From contig CAUJNA010001593.1 in assembly GCA_963377175.1 (NCBI GenBank), positions 1 to 64,000 on the forward strand: a stretch of 64,000 nucleotides of DNA, in the 5' to 3' direction. Both the position numbers and the translations under genes were made by a program. The stretch is from Effrenium voratum (lineage: Eukaryota > Sar > Dinophyceae > Suessiales > Symbiodiniaceae). The notes beneath the pieces were generated by a model, which saw nothing but the letters and a program-made list of their open reading frames with translations, was not told the DNA's origin and did no database searches. Within the stretch, counting starts at the first letter, position 1, and each line of letters starts with the position of its first letter. This document shows, in pieces, positions 1-10,568 of this stretch.

Positions 1-198
1 AAAAATAGTAACATTAATGTTGTTAATGTGTTTGAATGTATTAAATGTTTAATAATTTATATTACAGATGATATTGAAAAGTTTCATAAATATTCAAAAT
101 TTAGAAAAACTATTATTTGTAATTTAACTGGTAAATTGAATAATAATTTAACGAGTTACACAATAACTAATTTTGAATTGACTTATAATGATATATGA
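1..198 (+). CDS. partial unknown ORF, AT-rich
   Basis: An open frame runs from base 1 to a TGA at 196-198, giving 65 codons with no start inside the window, so this is the C-terminal end of a gene that begins upstream. The translation is rich in Asn, Ile and Lys and ends FELTYNDI. I recognise no domain. It is followed after 61 bases by another plus-strand ORF in equally AT-rich DNA, so the two may belong to one compact AT-rich (virus-like) gene series unlike anything else in the window. It could also be chance coding in AT-rich DNA. Confidence 0.4.
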   Translation, partial: KNSNINVVNVFECIKCLIIYITDDIEKFHKYSKFRKTIICNLTGKLNNNLTSYTITNFELTYNDI

Positions 199-235
199 TT
201 TTGTAAAATAAAAGTTTAGTTTTAAAAGATTTATT

Positions 236-259
236 GTATAATATAATATATATATTTAC
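236..259 (+). promoter_or_regulatory. AT-rich TATA-like run before the ORF at 260
   Basis: A run of alternating T and A (TATAATATAATATATATAT) ends 5 bases before the ATG at 260. The position resembles the TATA-like elements that abut ATGs in the viral element at the right of the window, but the surrounding DNA is so AT-rich that the match is weak evidence. Confidence 0.3.
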
Positions 260-532
260 ATGGGTGAAGGATTAGAAAAGATTGTTAAAAAACTGAACAA
301 GGTTTTAGAACAGAATAAGAATATTATAGAAATCTTGCAAGAAATGGAAAAGAAGAAACCTTTAACAAACAGTTATCAAAGTAAAGAAGTAGATAGAACC
401 AATGGTGAATATAAAAATAAAAGAAATATTCATTTAAACAAACTTAATAACAAAGAAATTAAAGAACCGAAGGCTTCAACTATGACATTTTATCAAATTG
501 ACTATGATGAAGATACGGGGGTTTATTCATAG
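260..532 (+). CDS. small Lys/Asn-rich protein, predicted coiled coil
   Basis: This 90-residue ORF starts with an ATG just after a TATA-like run. Residues 1-32 show heptad-like spacing of Ile, Leu and Val among Lys, Glu and Asn (LEKIVKKLNKVLEQ), as in a short coiled coil. Residues 33-75 are polar, and the end is acidic (DYDEDTGVYS). No enzymatic motif is visible. Codon use is extremely AT-biased, unlike the GC-rich viral element at 46.8-64 kb and the balanced host-like block, so a different origin is likely, such as an AT-rich large DNA virus or virophage. No homologue is recognised. Confidence 0.5.
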   Translation: MGEGLEKIVKKLNKVLEQNKNIIEILQEMEKKKPLTNSYQSKEVDRTNGEYKNKRNIHLNKLNNKEIKEPKASTMTFYQIDYDEDTGVYS

Positions 533-774
533 ATAATAATCCAACGACAAAACAGCATGTTTTTCTTGAAATTAGGTGGGGTTCCCCCTGTTTGGGGGCG
601 ACAGTTTATTTATATTATGTTATTATAATATAAATTAACATTGTAAAACTTTATAACCTTTCATTATACCATAGTTATACTCTATAAAATTTGTTTTTGT
701 GTTTCTTTTTTAATGAATGAACATAACCTTGCCCATAATATTTCTACAAAATTTATGATAAACATATTGTAAGA

Positions 775-990
775 TAATTTATCATAATTTTTGGAATAAT
801 ATTTTTGAAAATTTATTTTTTGCGAATTTATTTTTTGAAAAATTACTTTTTTGAAAATATTATTTGTTGAAAATATTTTTTTGAAAATATTATTTTTTGA
901 AAATATTATTTTTTTTGAAAATATTATTCTTTTGAAAATATTATTTTTTGAAAATATTACTTTTTTGAAAATATTATTTTTGATTTTTTT
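775..990. repeat. AT-rich tandem repeat of a TTTTTTGAAAATATTAT unit
   Basis: About ten imperfect copies of a 17-20 base unit containing TTTGAAAATATTAT. The short ORF that reads through it is pure repeat translation. Similar phrases (aaccttgcccat) at about 722-737 and 1002-1015 flank the array. Bases 533-774 hold AT-rich sequence with no gene I can support. Confidence 0.75.
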
Positions 991-1039
991 TATGAATGAG
1001 CTTAACCTTGCCCATGCATCCTACCATCAATAACCATAT

Positions 1040-1300
1040 CATATGAACCACCCTATACTCCTATTTCCACTCAAGCATCCTAACAATGACAAGAATGATG
1101 GAATAGAAAATGAGAAAATGTGACTTTTTTGATGGATTTTGAGGTTGAGACTGTTATGAAATGTTTTGAGTGGAAATATGCATAATGAATAAGGATGACG
1201 ATTTGAATAGTGGAAAAAATGGTTGAAAAATGCTGTTCTTGCGTAGGGGGGGGGGGCACGCTAGGATACCTAAAAAAGATGGGCAAGGCACACCCTAACT
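1040..1300. other. composition switch with G-run
   Basis: Base composition moves from strongly AT-rich to balanced or GC-rich within about 250 bases, with a long G-run near 1247-1257. This may mark an insertion boundary of the AT-rich segment or a false assembly join. Sequence alone cannot separate these. Confidence 0.45.
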
Positions 1301-1379
1301 AAAGAACCCAAAAGCTCCCTTGGCTCGGTTGGCAAGCTTGAAGCCCGGCGATGACAAAACAATTGATCGACGCAGAAAC

Positions 1380-1520
1380 AATGACATCTGTCACAGAAAC
1401 GATGACAAGCTCGGCAGGCTGCCCCTGGCACCCAAAAGCACCCAATGGTGACAAGCTCGGCAGGCTGCCGTGGCCCCCTTGCCCATTTAATGAACCAATA
1501 TTGACTCAATATTGAGGCAA
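1380..1520 (-). repeat. inverted, degraded copy of the repeats at 37.4-37.7 kb
   Basis: The phrases gacaagctcggcaggctgcc and caatattgactcaatattg match, in reverse complement and with changes, the aacctgccgaacttgtcacc and gagtcaatattgaaa phrases that precede the 18S fragment at 37.8 kb. If those are rDNA spacer sequence, this is a second relic of it. Bases 1520-2000 hold no gene I can support. Confidence 0.4.
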
Positions 1521-2009
1521 CCAATGACAAGCATGATTTTGGCCAAAAAAGTGCTGATTATGCCTTCTGGCCCCCTTTCCTTACTACCCAGCTTCGACCA
1601 ACTGGCCGGGACATCGAGGCTGCCTAGGCTCTTCGCCGTACAAGTGAAAATGCGTCTTGTGGCACATGTACAGAAGCATGGAGGTAGTCACTGCCGGGCT
1701 CCACGTCCTCCATGGTCATGCGTTAGTTGATCCTCAAATAGATGTTTGTTGCAGCGCGTCGGGCTTGGACGCAACAGCATCAGCAGCAGCAACTCGATCG
1801 CAGCTTGCAACGCCGCAGCCTCCGTTAAAATTGTTCGACCTCGCTCTCGTGTCAGGCCGGTGGAACAACCTCATTTCCGGCCCCTGCGCCAAAGCGGACG
1901 TGGAAAGGACCTCGTCCTGGTTTTTTTCCAATCTGCCGCGCTCGACCCCTCGCAGGACAAACCTGAGCTGGCGGCCGAGCCTGCCGCTTTCTTTTTTTAG
2001 GGTTGGGGA

Positions 2010-2072
2010 GTGCCGAGCGGGCACTTTAGGTAGGCGTGACGAGCGGGCACAGTGCCGAGCGGGCACTTTAGG
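2010..2072. repeat. GTGCCGAGCGGGCAC-type palindromes
   Basis: Two copies of a 15-base hairpin unit (stem GTGCC/GGCAC, loop GAGCG), one preceded by GA-rich spacing and followed by tttaggtaggcgtg. The same unit forms arrays at 30.46-30.55 kb and 44.29-44.63 kb. Confidence 0.7.
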
Positions 2073-2315
2073 TAGGCGTGCTCCGTTCGTGTTCCGATGG
2101 TCCATGACGGGTACTGTCGGGGCGTCGATGGACTACGGGGAGTTCGAATTGTCTCGAGTGCGTCGAATTGTTTCTGCGGACAGCATCATATCAAACTTGC
2201 CAAGCTCCGACTCACTTCTCGCTCAAACAGGACAACAATTCCAGGCCTCCGCTCAGCGTGCACCGACGGCAGCCAGCCGAAGGTTGGGACATCTGAGACA
2301 GTTGGATGGGACAGA

Positions 2316-2398
2316 GGTGAGACACCTGAGACATTTGAGACACCCACTAAAACACGTTGTGTTTTAGTGGGTGTCTCAAGTGTCTCAGGTGTCTCACC
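2316..2398. repeat. long near-perfect hairpin
   Basis: The arms run from ggtgagacacctgagaca to its complement tgtctcaggtgtctcacc, about 40 bases each with one or two mismatches and a tiny loop at the centre near 2357. It stands directly before the integrase fragment. It could be a MITE-like foldback or an expanded member of the window's hairpin families. Confidence 0.8.
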
Positions 2399-2483
2399 CC
2401 TACCCCTGTCCCAGCAAACTGTCTCAGCTCTTTCGACTGGATGCGGTCTGCCTAAAAGCGTTGCTAAGTATCAAACAAGGTTG

Positions 2484-2650
2484 GCGACGTGCAGCAGCTG
2501 GGGGCCGTGGACTCCATGACCGTCCGCAGCACGGAGGGCCGGGAGACCCTGCTGAAGCTGGCGCTGCCGGCGCCGCAGGGCAGCGGCAACGCGGCGGGCC
2601 GACTGACGAGACGGGGCAGGCCGGCGGCTGTGAGGCAGCAGTCTGATCAC
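2484..2650 (+). pseudogene. viral integrase C-terminal fragment
   Basis: The translated stretch (DSMTVRSTEGRETLLKLALP and following) is nearly identical to the last ~60 residues of the integrase encoded at 51,010-51,996. Only this tail is present; the catalytic core is missing. Homology continues into the non-coding sequence after the gene, including the pair of stem-loops (compare 2650-2990 with 52,000-52,440), so this is a broken end of another copy of the same viral element. Confidence 0.85.
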
Positions 2651-2829
2651 ACTCAGGCGGAATTGCCTGATCCAGGTCGAGCGAAAAAAACTAGGCATTG
2701 CGCAGGCTCCGTCGGAATTGACTGATCCTGCTCAGCTCCTTTTTTTGGGTTAGGGTTTGGGGGTGCTCGGGAAACCAACGGGTTGGGCGAACCAGTTGGG
2801 CAAACCGTGCAAAACCGTGCAAAACGAGC

Positions 2830-2985
2830 TATTAGTCCAGGGTGTATATTCATATACGGCCTGGAAGAATAGCATTTTGTAGCGCAAAAACCGTGCAAAA
2901 AAGCTATTCCTCCAGGGTCTATATTGATATTAGGCCTGGAAGAATAGCATTTTGTGGCGCAAAACCGTGCAAATGTCAATTTAGG
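2830..2985. repeat. two copies of the GCTATTC...GAATAGC stem-loop
   Basis: Each copy has arms around a TATATTxATATA centre, with outer stems such as CTATTCxTCCAGG and CCTGGAAGAATAG, and is separated by gcaaaaccgtgcaaa. Matching copies occur at 31.85-31.91, 52.21-52.43 and 61.87-62.02 kb. In the best preserved element they lie between genes. Confidence 0.85.
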
Positions 2986-3164
2986 GTTTGGGGTCCTCGG
3001 CAAACCAAACGGGTTGGGCGGACCAGTATCAAATCCCAAACGTGTTTCTGAGCAGGTCCTCAGAAAAAAATCCGACACCTCTCCAACTGACCGTGATCGG
3101 GCCTCCAAGCACTTGCCCGGGCATGCCTGGGAGACTGAGCCGTGAGAAAGGAAAATGCATGGTG

Positions 3165-3300
3165 TATGACCGTATGATCCGTATGATCCGTATGATCCGT
3201 ATGATCCGTATGACTTGGCAAGCCTGGTATTGAAGCCTCAGCTGAGTCATACGGTCATACGGATCATACGGATCATACGGATCATACGGTCATACGGTCA
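3165..3300. repeat. inverted microsatellite foldback, CCGTATGAT unit
   Basis: Five or six copies of the 9-base unit ccgtatgat are followed by a unique spacer (ggcaagcctggtattgaagc at its core, then ctcagctg) and then about six copies of the complement atcatacgg. The same arrangement with the same spacer is at 30,035-30,160. Confidence 0.9.
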
Positions 3301-3699
3301 CACGGCCTGGCACTCCGGGGGAGGCACTTTCGACAGTGCTCAAAGACGGAGTGCTTTTGGGTTTTTTGGGCCGCTTCCAACGAAAAAACAGTGTCCAGGG
3401 CGGGTCCCTGCCTGGCACAGGTCGAGGGATCATACGCGCCGTTTGGTGCTGAAGCGCTACCGGCAACACGCAAGCTTGTAAAAAAATGCAAAAACGTTTC
3501 AAAATCAATCAACTGGACAGGATTCATACGGCGTACAATCGCATGGCTCTTCTTTTGCACACACGACACTGTGCCTGAGACTGTGCGCACGGCCAATCGC
3601 CGTGATGAGAGATCATTGCCGTGCTGGGAGCTCGTCGGATACACGGGGCACGGGCTGTACTGCCGCGCCCACTCTTTGCACATACCCCCTGCACAGAAG

Positions 3700-4265
3700 C
3701 TACGCCGACACGACAAGCGTCATGATTTGGTGCGGCGACGGCCTCACGGAGACCCGCGTCTTGAGCTCGTCCCTCACCGCAGCGGGGCTCACACACAGCT
3801 GGTCGGCGATGTACGAGTCGACCTCCTGGGACGTGGCGGGCCTTGTCTCGCAAAAACGCGTAGGGCTGCAGGTAGCGCCGCACTGGCTCCGAGGCCTCTG
3901 GCATGCTGGATGGTTGAGCAGTGCTCTGGGCGGCCCTCTCCGTGATGTCCTGTTTCAGAGAGATTGAGCTCGCGGGGATTGGGTGGTGTTGTCGCTGCTT
4001 TTCCCGGGTGCGGCGCCAGCCAGAATACCCGCGCCACCCACCAGAACTCCGCGAACATCTCAGGGATGTTCTGCTTGACGCTGTTGTCCTTCAGGAGCTC
4101 GTGGGGGCGTGTCGGGTTGTCCACAAAGTTGTGCTCGAACTTGACGCCCGTGATGCGTCTCCTGTCGGAGCCAAAGAACTCGGCATCGGCCTGCCACACG
4201 CCGTTGGTGCAGAGCAGCAAGAGTCCGTGGATGTTCTCTCCCCGGCCTTTCCGCGCAGCCGGAGG
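3700..4265 (-). pseudogene. SF3 (D5-like) helicase C-terminal part, inverted
   Basis: On the minus strand the segment at about 4240-3990 reads LLLLCTNGVWQ followed by a conserved double Arg (SDRRRITGVKF) and FVDNPTRPHELLKD. This matches the layout of motif C and the arginine region in superfamily 3 helicases of virophages and large DNA viruses. Further minus-strand pieces in shifted frames (VRRYLQPYAFLRD; EVDSYIADQLCVS) extend to about 3720. The N-terminal part of what appears to be the same gene lies next to it on the opposite strand (4266-6130), so the gene was broken by an inversion. Several frameshifts make it non-functional. Confidence 0.6.
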
Positions 4266-6130
4266 TGTTCCCTCCGGAGATCTGCCGCAAAACAGCACCA
4301 AAAAGCCTGGGCCTCTGCTTGCGGCTTATCGGCTCCATGGGCAGCTTCCCGGTCTACAGCATGCCCAGGGCGGTCAGGTGGGCTGCGTTCTGCGGCGTGG
4401 GCCTCTGGGAGTGCGACATGCCGGCGTCCCATTGCCAGGCCACGCTGGGGTATGCACTGGACCACTCCATCGCCCCGGGACCGCTGGAGGCGTTTGCGTC
4501 CACCAAGCTAATCGTCGCTTTCCGGCAGAGCATGCCACCGCTCCATCCGAAGGACATCAAGCAAGCGACGAACTTGCTTGCCTACGGCAACGGCCTGGTC
4601 GAGTGGATGAAGGCGCATGGGATCGTCACGCTACCGGGACCGCAAGCGGGTTATGACGTGCGTGCGTGAGCACGTCTGGCATCACATGCCCGAGGGCTGG
4701 AAAAAAGAGCTGAAGGCCACGAGGCGACGACCAATCCTCGCGGCCTTGTCTGTGGAATGCGCCTCGTCGGGATGTGCGATTTTCTTTTTTTGCGCCCGCG
4801 CGGCAACGCTCCTTTTTTTTCGGGGGAGCAAAGGTCAGCGCCGGGAGCGGCAGAAGCTGGACGCGGCGGCTGAGCTGCTTCCCGCCGGCTGTGTCGTTCA
4901 CGGTTATCTGGGGGACTCGTTCCTGTTCTCATCGAGCGACGGAGGTTTCTCCGCAGAGGCGACCGTTCGGCATCTGCAGAGTCGAGGACTTTTCTTCACC
5001 GTGAAGCCGACGCACGACTCGGAGTATTTTGAGGCCTTGCAGGGCATCGGCATGAGGCACAGCCGGCTGACGCTCGCCGCGCGTCAGAAGGTGCGCGGAC
5101 GCAACGGCCACGGTGCGGAACTGGCTCAAGGATGAGAAAAAGGGGCCGACCCCCCACCTGGACTTGGCGATCTCCGTCGAGCACCGCGTGCCCGTGAGAT
5201 GGGACCACCAGCAGGACCACATGGAGATCTACAACGCAACGGACGGCGTGTGGTCCACGGGCAAGTGCGACGGGGCCTGCAAGGGGGAGATGCTGGCGCG
5301 GGCACTGATCGCCACCTACGGTGCCAGGACGTGGCGCCCCGACCCGGACAGCGGGAAGTGGCGACTGCAGGTGAGGGACAACGTGATGCTCTTCCATACG
5401 GCCCCGATTCTCTCCTCGGTGGGCGCGATGCTGAGCAAGCTGGACAACGGCGACTGCATGCCGCCGCTGGACCAGGAGCGCCATCACCACTTCCAGATCC
5501 ACTTCAAGGGTGGGGACAAGCTGAGCTTCCTCGCCCACCCGCCTCCTCTGCAAGACTTTTTGGACGACGACGAAGCTCTCCATAGGGCCATGGAGCTGCC
5601 GATGGCGCGGACGGCCGACCGCAACACAAGGTCCGTCCCGCGCCAGTTCATGGAGTACCAGCATCCGGATAGGCTCCGCTTGGCTCGGGCCATTCTGAAG
5701 GCCATGGCCTGGTTGACGGAGGGCGGCGACTGTCGGGATGGCGTCACGGTCCTCCCCGAGGACATTGTGGAGGAGCTGGAAGCGGCGTCCATGGGCACGC
5801 AATGTGGCGCAGCATCTTTCGCGACCCGCACGGCGGCGACTGGAACGTGGCGCTGTTTCAAGCCAGGCTCATCTTCGAGAGCGCGGCGGGCAAGGCCGCG
5901 AAGAAGATCGAGTTTGCGACGCTCAGGGACAACGGAGACGGCTCGACGGGCAAGGGAACCTTGAGGGAACTCTGCGAGAAGGCGCTCGGCGTGCACAACG
6001 GCGGGGTGGAGCGCGGGTACTGCGCAGTTCTTTGCCAGGAGGCCCTCACTGTCGGGAAACAGGAGCGGCCCCGCGAACAGTTCGCAAACCTACAGGGCAG
6101 CAGGTTCGCGCGGGTCGACGACTTCGCGCC
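4266..6130 (+). pseudogene. viral polymerase/primase-SF3 helicase fusion, N-terminal part
   Basis: Pieces in different frames can be followed in order: 4300-4660 (WMKAHGIVTLP), 4640-5050 with a palm-like HGYLGDSFLFSS and FFTVKPTHDSEYF, 5113-5800 (a helicase-associated region containing DGVWSTGKCDG and LEAASMG) and 5802-6130 with a Walker A NGDGSTGKGTLREL and a Walker-B-like RFARVDDF. This order is what is expected of the TVpol-SF3 helicase fusions of virophages and Polinton-like viruses, or of D5-type primase-helicases. The polymerase call is the weaker half; the SF3 call is good. At least three frameshifts and loss of the C-terminus make it a relic. Its polymerase type differs from that in the 46.8-64 kb element, implying a second virus lineage. 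Confidence 0.55.
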
Positions 6131-6302
6131 GAATCAGCCTCTGCGCCAGCTTGGATTCGTGGTAGCGGGCCTCTGGCTGTTCGTCCAGCAACTCCAGGTG
6201 GTCTGAGAGAGTCAGGTTCCCCAGTGGCAACTGCCACGTGTCCTGCATGCCCAGCAGCTCCTTGACGAAGGGCATGTTGATGCGAGGCGCCGTGAGAACC
6301 AC
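6110..6302 (-). pseudogene. unknown fragment at inversion junction
   Basis: A minus-strand open stretch (INMPFVKELLGMQDTWQLP, then LTLSDHLELL) has the look of real coding sequence and abuts, tail to tail, the end of the broken helicase. It may come from the same disrupted virus, for example the region between Walker B and motif C, or from another gene. No domain is recognised. Bases 6303-7200 hold no gene I can support. Confidence 0.35.
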
Positions 6303-7209
6303 GGTCGCCTGGTCCGAGGCCGACCCGGGCTCCGCCGGCTCCGCTGGCTCCGCAACGTTCCTATCAGGACGCGTGAATCATACGAAATCGCACGGACAAG
6401 ACCCCCTTTCCGCCTGCCACCATCACCCCGGGACGCAGCCCGGCATCGACGCTTCCCTCCGGTTGCGTGGCTCATTGTCCTGGCACTAAGCCCCCGCTTC
6501 GAGCCCCGACCATCACATGTGTCTGAACCGTGCGATCCGTGCAACCTGCGCCTTGGCGGCGATCTCGCGGCGTTAGTCCCTCCCCGGCACTATCGAATTG
6601 TCTGAGCTTCAATCTGCGCCGGAAATGTCAAAACATCACCGGCACGCGGTACTCCGGCGTTGAGTGACAGCAAAAAAATGCAAAACCTTCACATTCTGTC
6701 GACGTCGGCGCCGGCCCAACCCGCTGAACATCGCCCCGGCCCAGGGGGATTCGTACTGCTAACTTGCGCAGTGGCCGGTTGCGGCGCGTGTCTTCTATGA
6801 AGCCTGCAGGTTTCGTAAGTCAAACAGATGCCCTGTGTTAACCAGCCTGTTGGTGGCTGCTTTCGCAAATTGAAAAGTGTAGGAAAGCAGCCAGCATTTC
6901 TGCTGCAAGATTTGGCTTGACAAGGTCTGCAGCTTCTTGCCTTGGACACACTATCACAAGTTGGCCTGGTCTTCTCGCACGGACACACTGGTGAAGTCAC
7001 TGGTGACCTGTGTCTTACACACACAGACACAGCGCGCCGCTGGGTGTGCCGGTCTACCCCCAAAGCCTGGCTTACCCTGTGGCAGGTCGCAGACTCTTGC
7101 GCTTGTTCACGTTGGCTTGAATCGGCTTGAAGTCCACAATTTAATTTGATCGTTGGAGAATGAGAAGCTGAGAAGAATCGCTCAAGCTGAGTCTAAGTCT
7201 GCAGTCAAA

Positions 7210-8625
7210 GCTTTCTCAAATTGTTTGTTTGGTCTCCCCGCGCAGAGCCCCGGCGGGCGGCCCACGGTCGACCACACCGTGTCCCATCAGCCTGCGACAG
7301 CCTGTGTCTTAACACACAGCGCAGCGCGTCGCTGATGGGCGGGTAGGCCCGAATTCAGGATTGGAAGATGCCCACTATCTCAAATCGCTTAGTCGCCGCG
7401 CCGCGGCGCCGCGTCGCGTTGTCTCTCACTCCCCATACGGCCCGAGTCCGAGTGGAAGCTCACAGTCTCTTCAAGTCTCTTCGTGTTCACAAGTTCACAG
7501 ATGATTCACAGCTTGTCCCTGGCCTGTCACTGTCACTGTCACTGTCACGAAAGTCTCAAGGACTACGGAGTCTACGGAGTCTCGACGGCAACTCGACGGT
7601 GGACCACGCCGTGCAGGCTGGCGGCTGATGGGCGGGGCTGGAAGGTTCGAAGTTCGAAGTTCACAGGTTGATTCTCACAGACTCAAATCGCTTGGTCTCC
7701 CCAATCAGAGTCCCGGCGGACGGCCCACGGTCGACCACACCGTGTCCCATCAGCGCGCGGGAGTTTACCCCCGCGCGCGCTGATGGGTGGGTAGGCCCGA
7801 CGAATGCAAGGATGTTCACAGCTCACAGATTCAAATCGCTTGGTCTCCCCATACAGAGTCCCGGCGGACGGCCCACGGTTGACCACACCGTGTCCCATCA
7901 GCGCGTGGGAGTTTACCCCCGCGCGCGCTGACAGGTGGGTAGGCCCGAATCGCTAACGCAAGGTTGGAAGTTCGAAGGATCGAATTCGAAGATCACAGAT
8001 TCAAAATCGCTTGGTCTCCCCACACAGAGTCCCGGCGGACGGCCCACGGTCGACCACACCGTGTCCCATCAGCGCGCGGGAGTTTACCCCCGCGCGCGCT
8101 CGCCGCGCTGATGGGTGGGTAGGCCCGAATCGCAAACGCAAGGTTCGAAGTTCGCAGCTGACAGATTGATTCAAATCGTGTGGTCTCCCCATACAGAGTC
8201 CCGGCGGACGGCCCACGGTTGACCACACCGTGTCCCACCAACGCGCGGGAGTTTACCCCCGCGCGCGCTGATGGGTGGGTAGGCCCGAATCGACGAATGC
8301 AAGGTGTTCAAAGATATTTCATATCGCTGGGTCTCCCCTTTACTGAGTTTTTTCCCGGCGGACGGCCCACGGTTGACCACACCGTGTCCCATCAGCGCGC
8401 GGGAGTTTACCCCCGCGCGCGCTGACAGGTGGGTAGGCCCGAATCGCTAACGCAAGTTGCCGCAAGGTTGGAAGTTCGAAGGATCGAATTCGAAGATCAC
8501 AGATTCAAATCGCTTGGTCTCCCCACACAGAGTCCCGGCGGACGGCCCACGGTCGACCACACCGTGTCCCATCAGCGCGCGGGAGTTTACCCCCGCGCGC
8601 GCTGATGGGTGGGTAGGCCCGAACG
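7210..8625 (+). repeat. tandem array, about eight units of 145-175 bp
   Basis: Each unit reads roughly cttggtctcccc, agagtcccggcggacggccc, accacaccgtgtcccatcag, then a GC hairpin (gcgcgcgggagtttaccccc followed by gcgcgcgctgatg), then ggtgggtaggcccga and ttcgaagttcacagattcaa. The first two units are degraded. Copies differ by a few percent and small indels. Long ORFs across the array on both strands are repeat translation, not genes. Confidence 0.92.
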
Positions 8626-8756
8626 CAAGGTTTGAAGTCCACAGTTGGCGACCGTGAAACGGCGTCGGCGCTTTCTTCAATTTCCACGCGGGCCTGGCCT
8701 GGCCTGGCTGAGGAGCCAGGACTTGCAGAGGCTGCAGAGGCTCCGCTACCAGGACC

Positions 8757-9320
8757 ATGACAAGCGGAATCTTCAGTTTTCACTCCCTGCCGGGCCTTCA
8801 CTGCGCGGTTGCGTCTGCCCAACCAAGCAACCCGTTTGGAAGACAGCGTGCCACAGACCTGCGCAAACACCTAGATGAAGACCCATTCATATACAAGGGT
8901 GTTACAAGGGTAGTTGGGGACTGGGGAGGAAAAAGACCTAGTTGCGCGGGCAACAAAAATGTAAAGCCTGTAAAGCTGTGGGGGCCCACATCCTCAGAGT
9001 CAGAGGTCACCCTCAAGCCCCAGCAAGCTCCTCAAGCTACGTTTGCAAAAAAGCAGAAACTTGAAACTTTAACCCCAGAGGATCTTTTGGACTTTTGGGA
9101 CGATTACGCAATTGACAATGCCCAAAATGCCCTAATGCCACCGATGTGTCCATTTGAAGTTCAACAACATTGCGCAAAGAGCAGAAGCGCGAGCAAGAAG
9201 ACAATCGCAGCAACGCAACGCAACATGGAGAGTGAAATTAGACAGCGGCTGGGAGCTGGGAGCGTCATTTTGGCCATGAATAAGAAGATCAGTGAGGTTT
9301 GCGGTTTGCAGCTTCATTGA
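8757..9320 (+). CDS. unrecognised ORF, possible exon
   Basis: A 187-residue open frame with mixed, non-repetitive composition. The segment around 9060-9160 (LETLTPEDLLDFWDDYAIDN) looks acidic and helical, and it ends KKISEVCGLQLH. No family is recognised. Because neighbouring genes lie on the other strand and have introns, it may be a single exon or a chance ORF. Confidence 0.25.
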   Translation: MTSGIFSFHSLPGLHCAVASAQPSNPFGRQRATDLRKHLDEDPFIYKGVTRVVGDWGGKRPSCAGNKNVKPVKLWGPTSSESEVTLKPQQAPQATFAKKQKLETLTPEDLLDFWDDYAIDNAQNALMPPMCPFEVQQHCAKSRSASKKTIAATQRNMESEIRQRLGAGSVILAMNKKISEVCGLQLH

Positions 9321-10568
9321 AGAGATGTCTGGCCAAAGCCGGCAAAACACAATGACTGACGGAGGTCGCCAGGGTGCTAAGATGCGCCCGCCCATACATG
9401 TAGGATCATGTTGGTTACGCGGCTATGCGCAAAGTATTCGCAGAAGGACATGAAACTATGTGTTGAGCCTAATAGGAAACCGCTTGCTGCGACACGTGCG
9501 CATGAGCCAAAAGAAAAAAACAACAAGCGGGGAAATCGGGATGGGTTCGGTTAGGGTTAGGTTGCAACGCAACACGGCAGCGAGAAGAGCGCCAGCACGA
9601 AAATGTGTTCCAGCGCAAGGCGAGCTTCAAGTTCCGCAATGTCTTATGTCTGTTCTTGAAACGCGTCAAAAATCAAAATCAAGCATCTCAAGCAACTCCC
9701 GAAGCCCGAAGCCCGAGCCGAAGCCCCTTCAACCCCGCAATCACAACAAAAGCACCCTAAAGGCAAAAGGCGCGAGAGCGCGAAAGTTCCACGCCACTGT
9801 CTCCAGCTCCACAATCGACAACATCAGACATGAAGCACTGAAGCACCCCAAACCCTAAGCGGCGCGTCCAGACATTTTACCGCCATCAATCTGCTTGCAA
9901 AGACCGCCGCTCAGTGCGCTCCACCCGACCCGACCTGGCAAGACAAGCGCCAAGCAGGCAAACGTCAAAAACATCTCGTTTACTCAAGCTGCCAACCATC
10001 AAGTCATCAAGTTGCTCAAGATTCGATCAACATGCAAATGTTCGTAGCCTGGCTTCCAACAATCGCAACACATTAAAAACAAGTTGAAAATGGGAAGGTC
10101 CCTGGACAGCATGGCTGGCCTCCGGAAAGCTGCCAGGCTGCCACAATGGACTCAAATGGACTCCCTGCGCAACAGCCAAATCTCAAGGCACACCATGAAA
10201 GAGCAATGGCCTGGGCTTCCGAGACCGAGACCAGTTGCCTGTGGAAGCCTGGGCCAAACTCTGCTTACGAGCAAGCAAAACTAAATCTTGGGCCGCTGCC
10301 AACCACCACGCAAGTCCTCGGCGAACCTGCCCGCAGGCCACAAAACACGCCTATCAAACGCTTGGCTAACATGGCCTAGAATTTGTCAAGATTCGAATCC
10401 TCATCAGCCTCCTGTTCAAAATGAAGCCAGAGCACCTCCAAGGATGGCCACGCAACCAGAAAGACCAAAAGCTTGTGGCAAGTCGCAATCAAAGCTCACC
10501 GAAAGGCAAATGCACAAGTGAATCTTTCTCAGCTCGCAAATCGCCAGTGCCAGAGCTTGCAGCAACAT
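9321..10568. other. no gene recognised
   Basis: Short ORFs only. Near 10,185-10,215 the phrase caccatgaaagagcaatggc matches the core of the long tandem array at 26.9-28.4 kb, so a single diverged unit of that repeat lies here. Confidence 0.5.

Noticed and set aside
1657..2367. A 236-codon plus-strand ORF
   Set aside because: It runs through the palindrome units and the hairpin at 2.3 kb, has no domain, and composition is that of non-coding mosaic.
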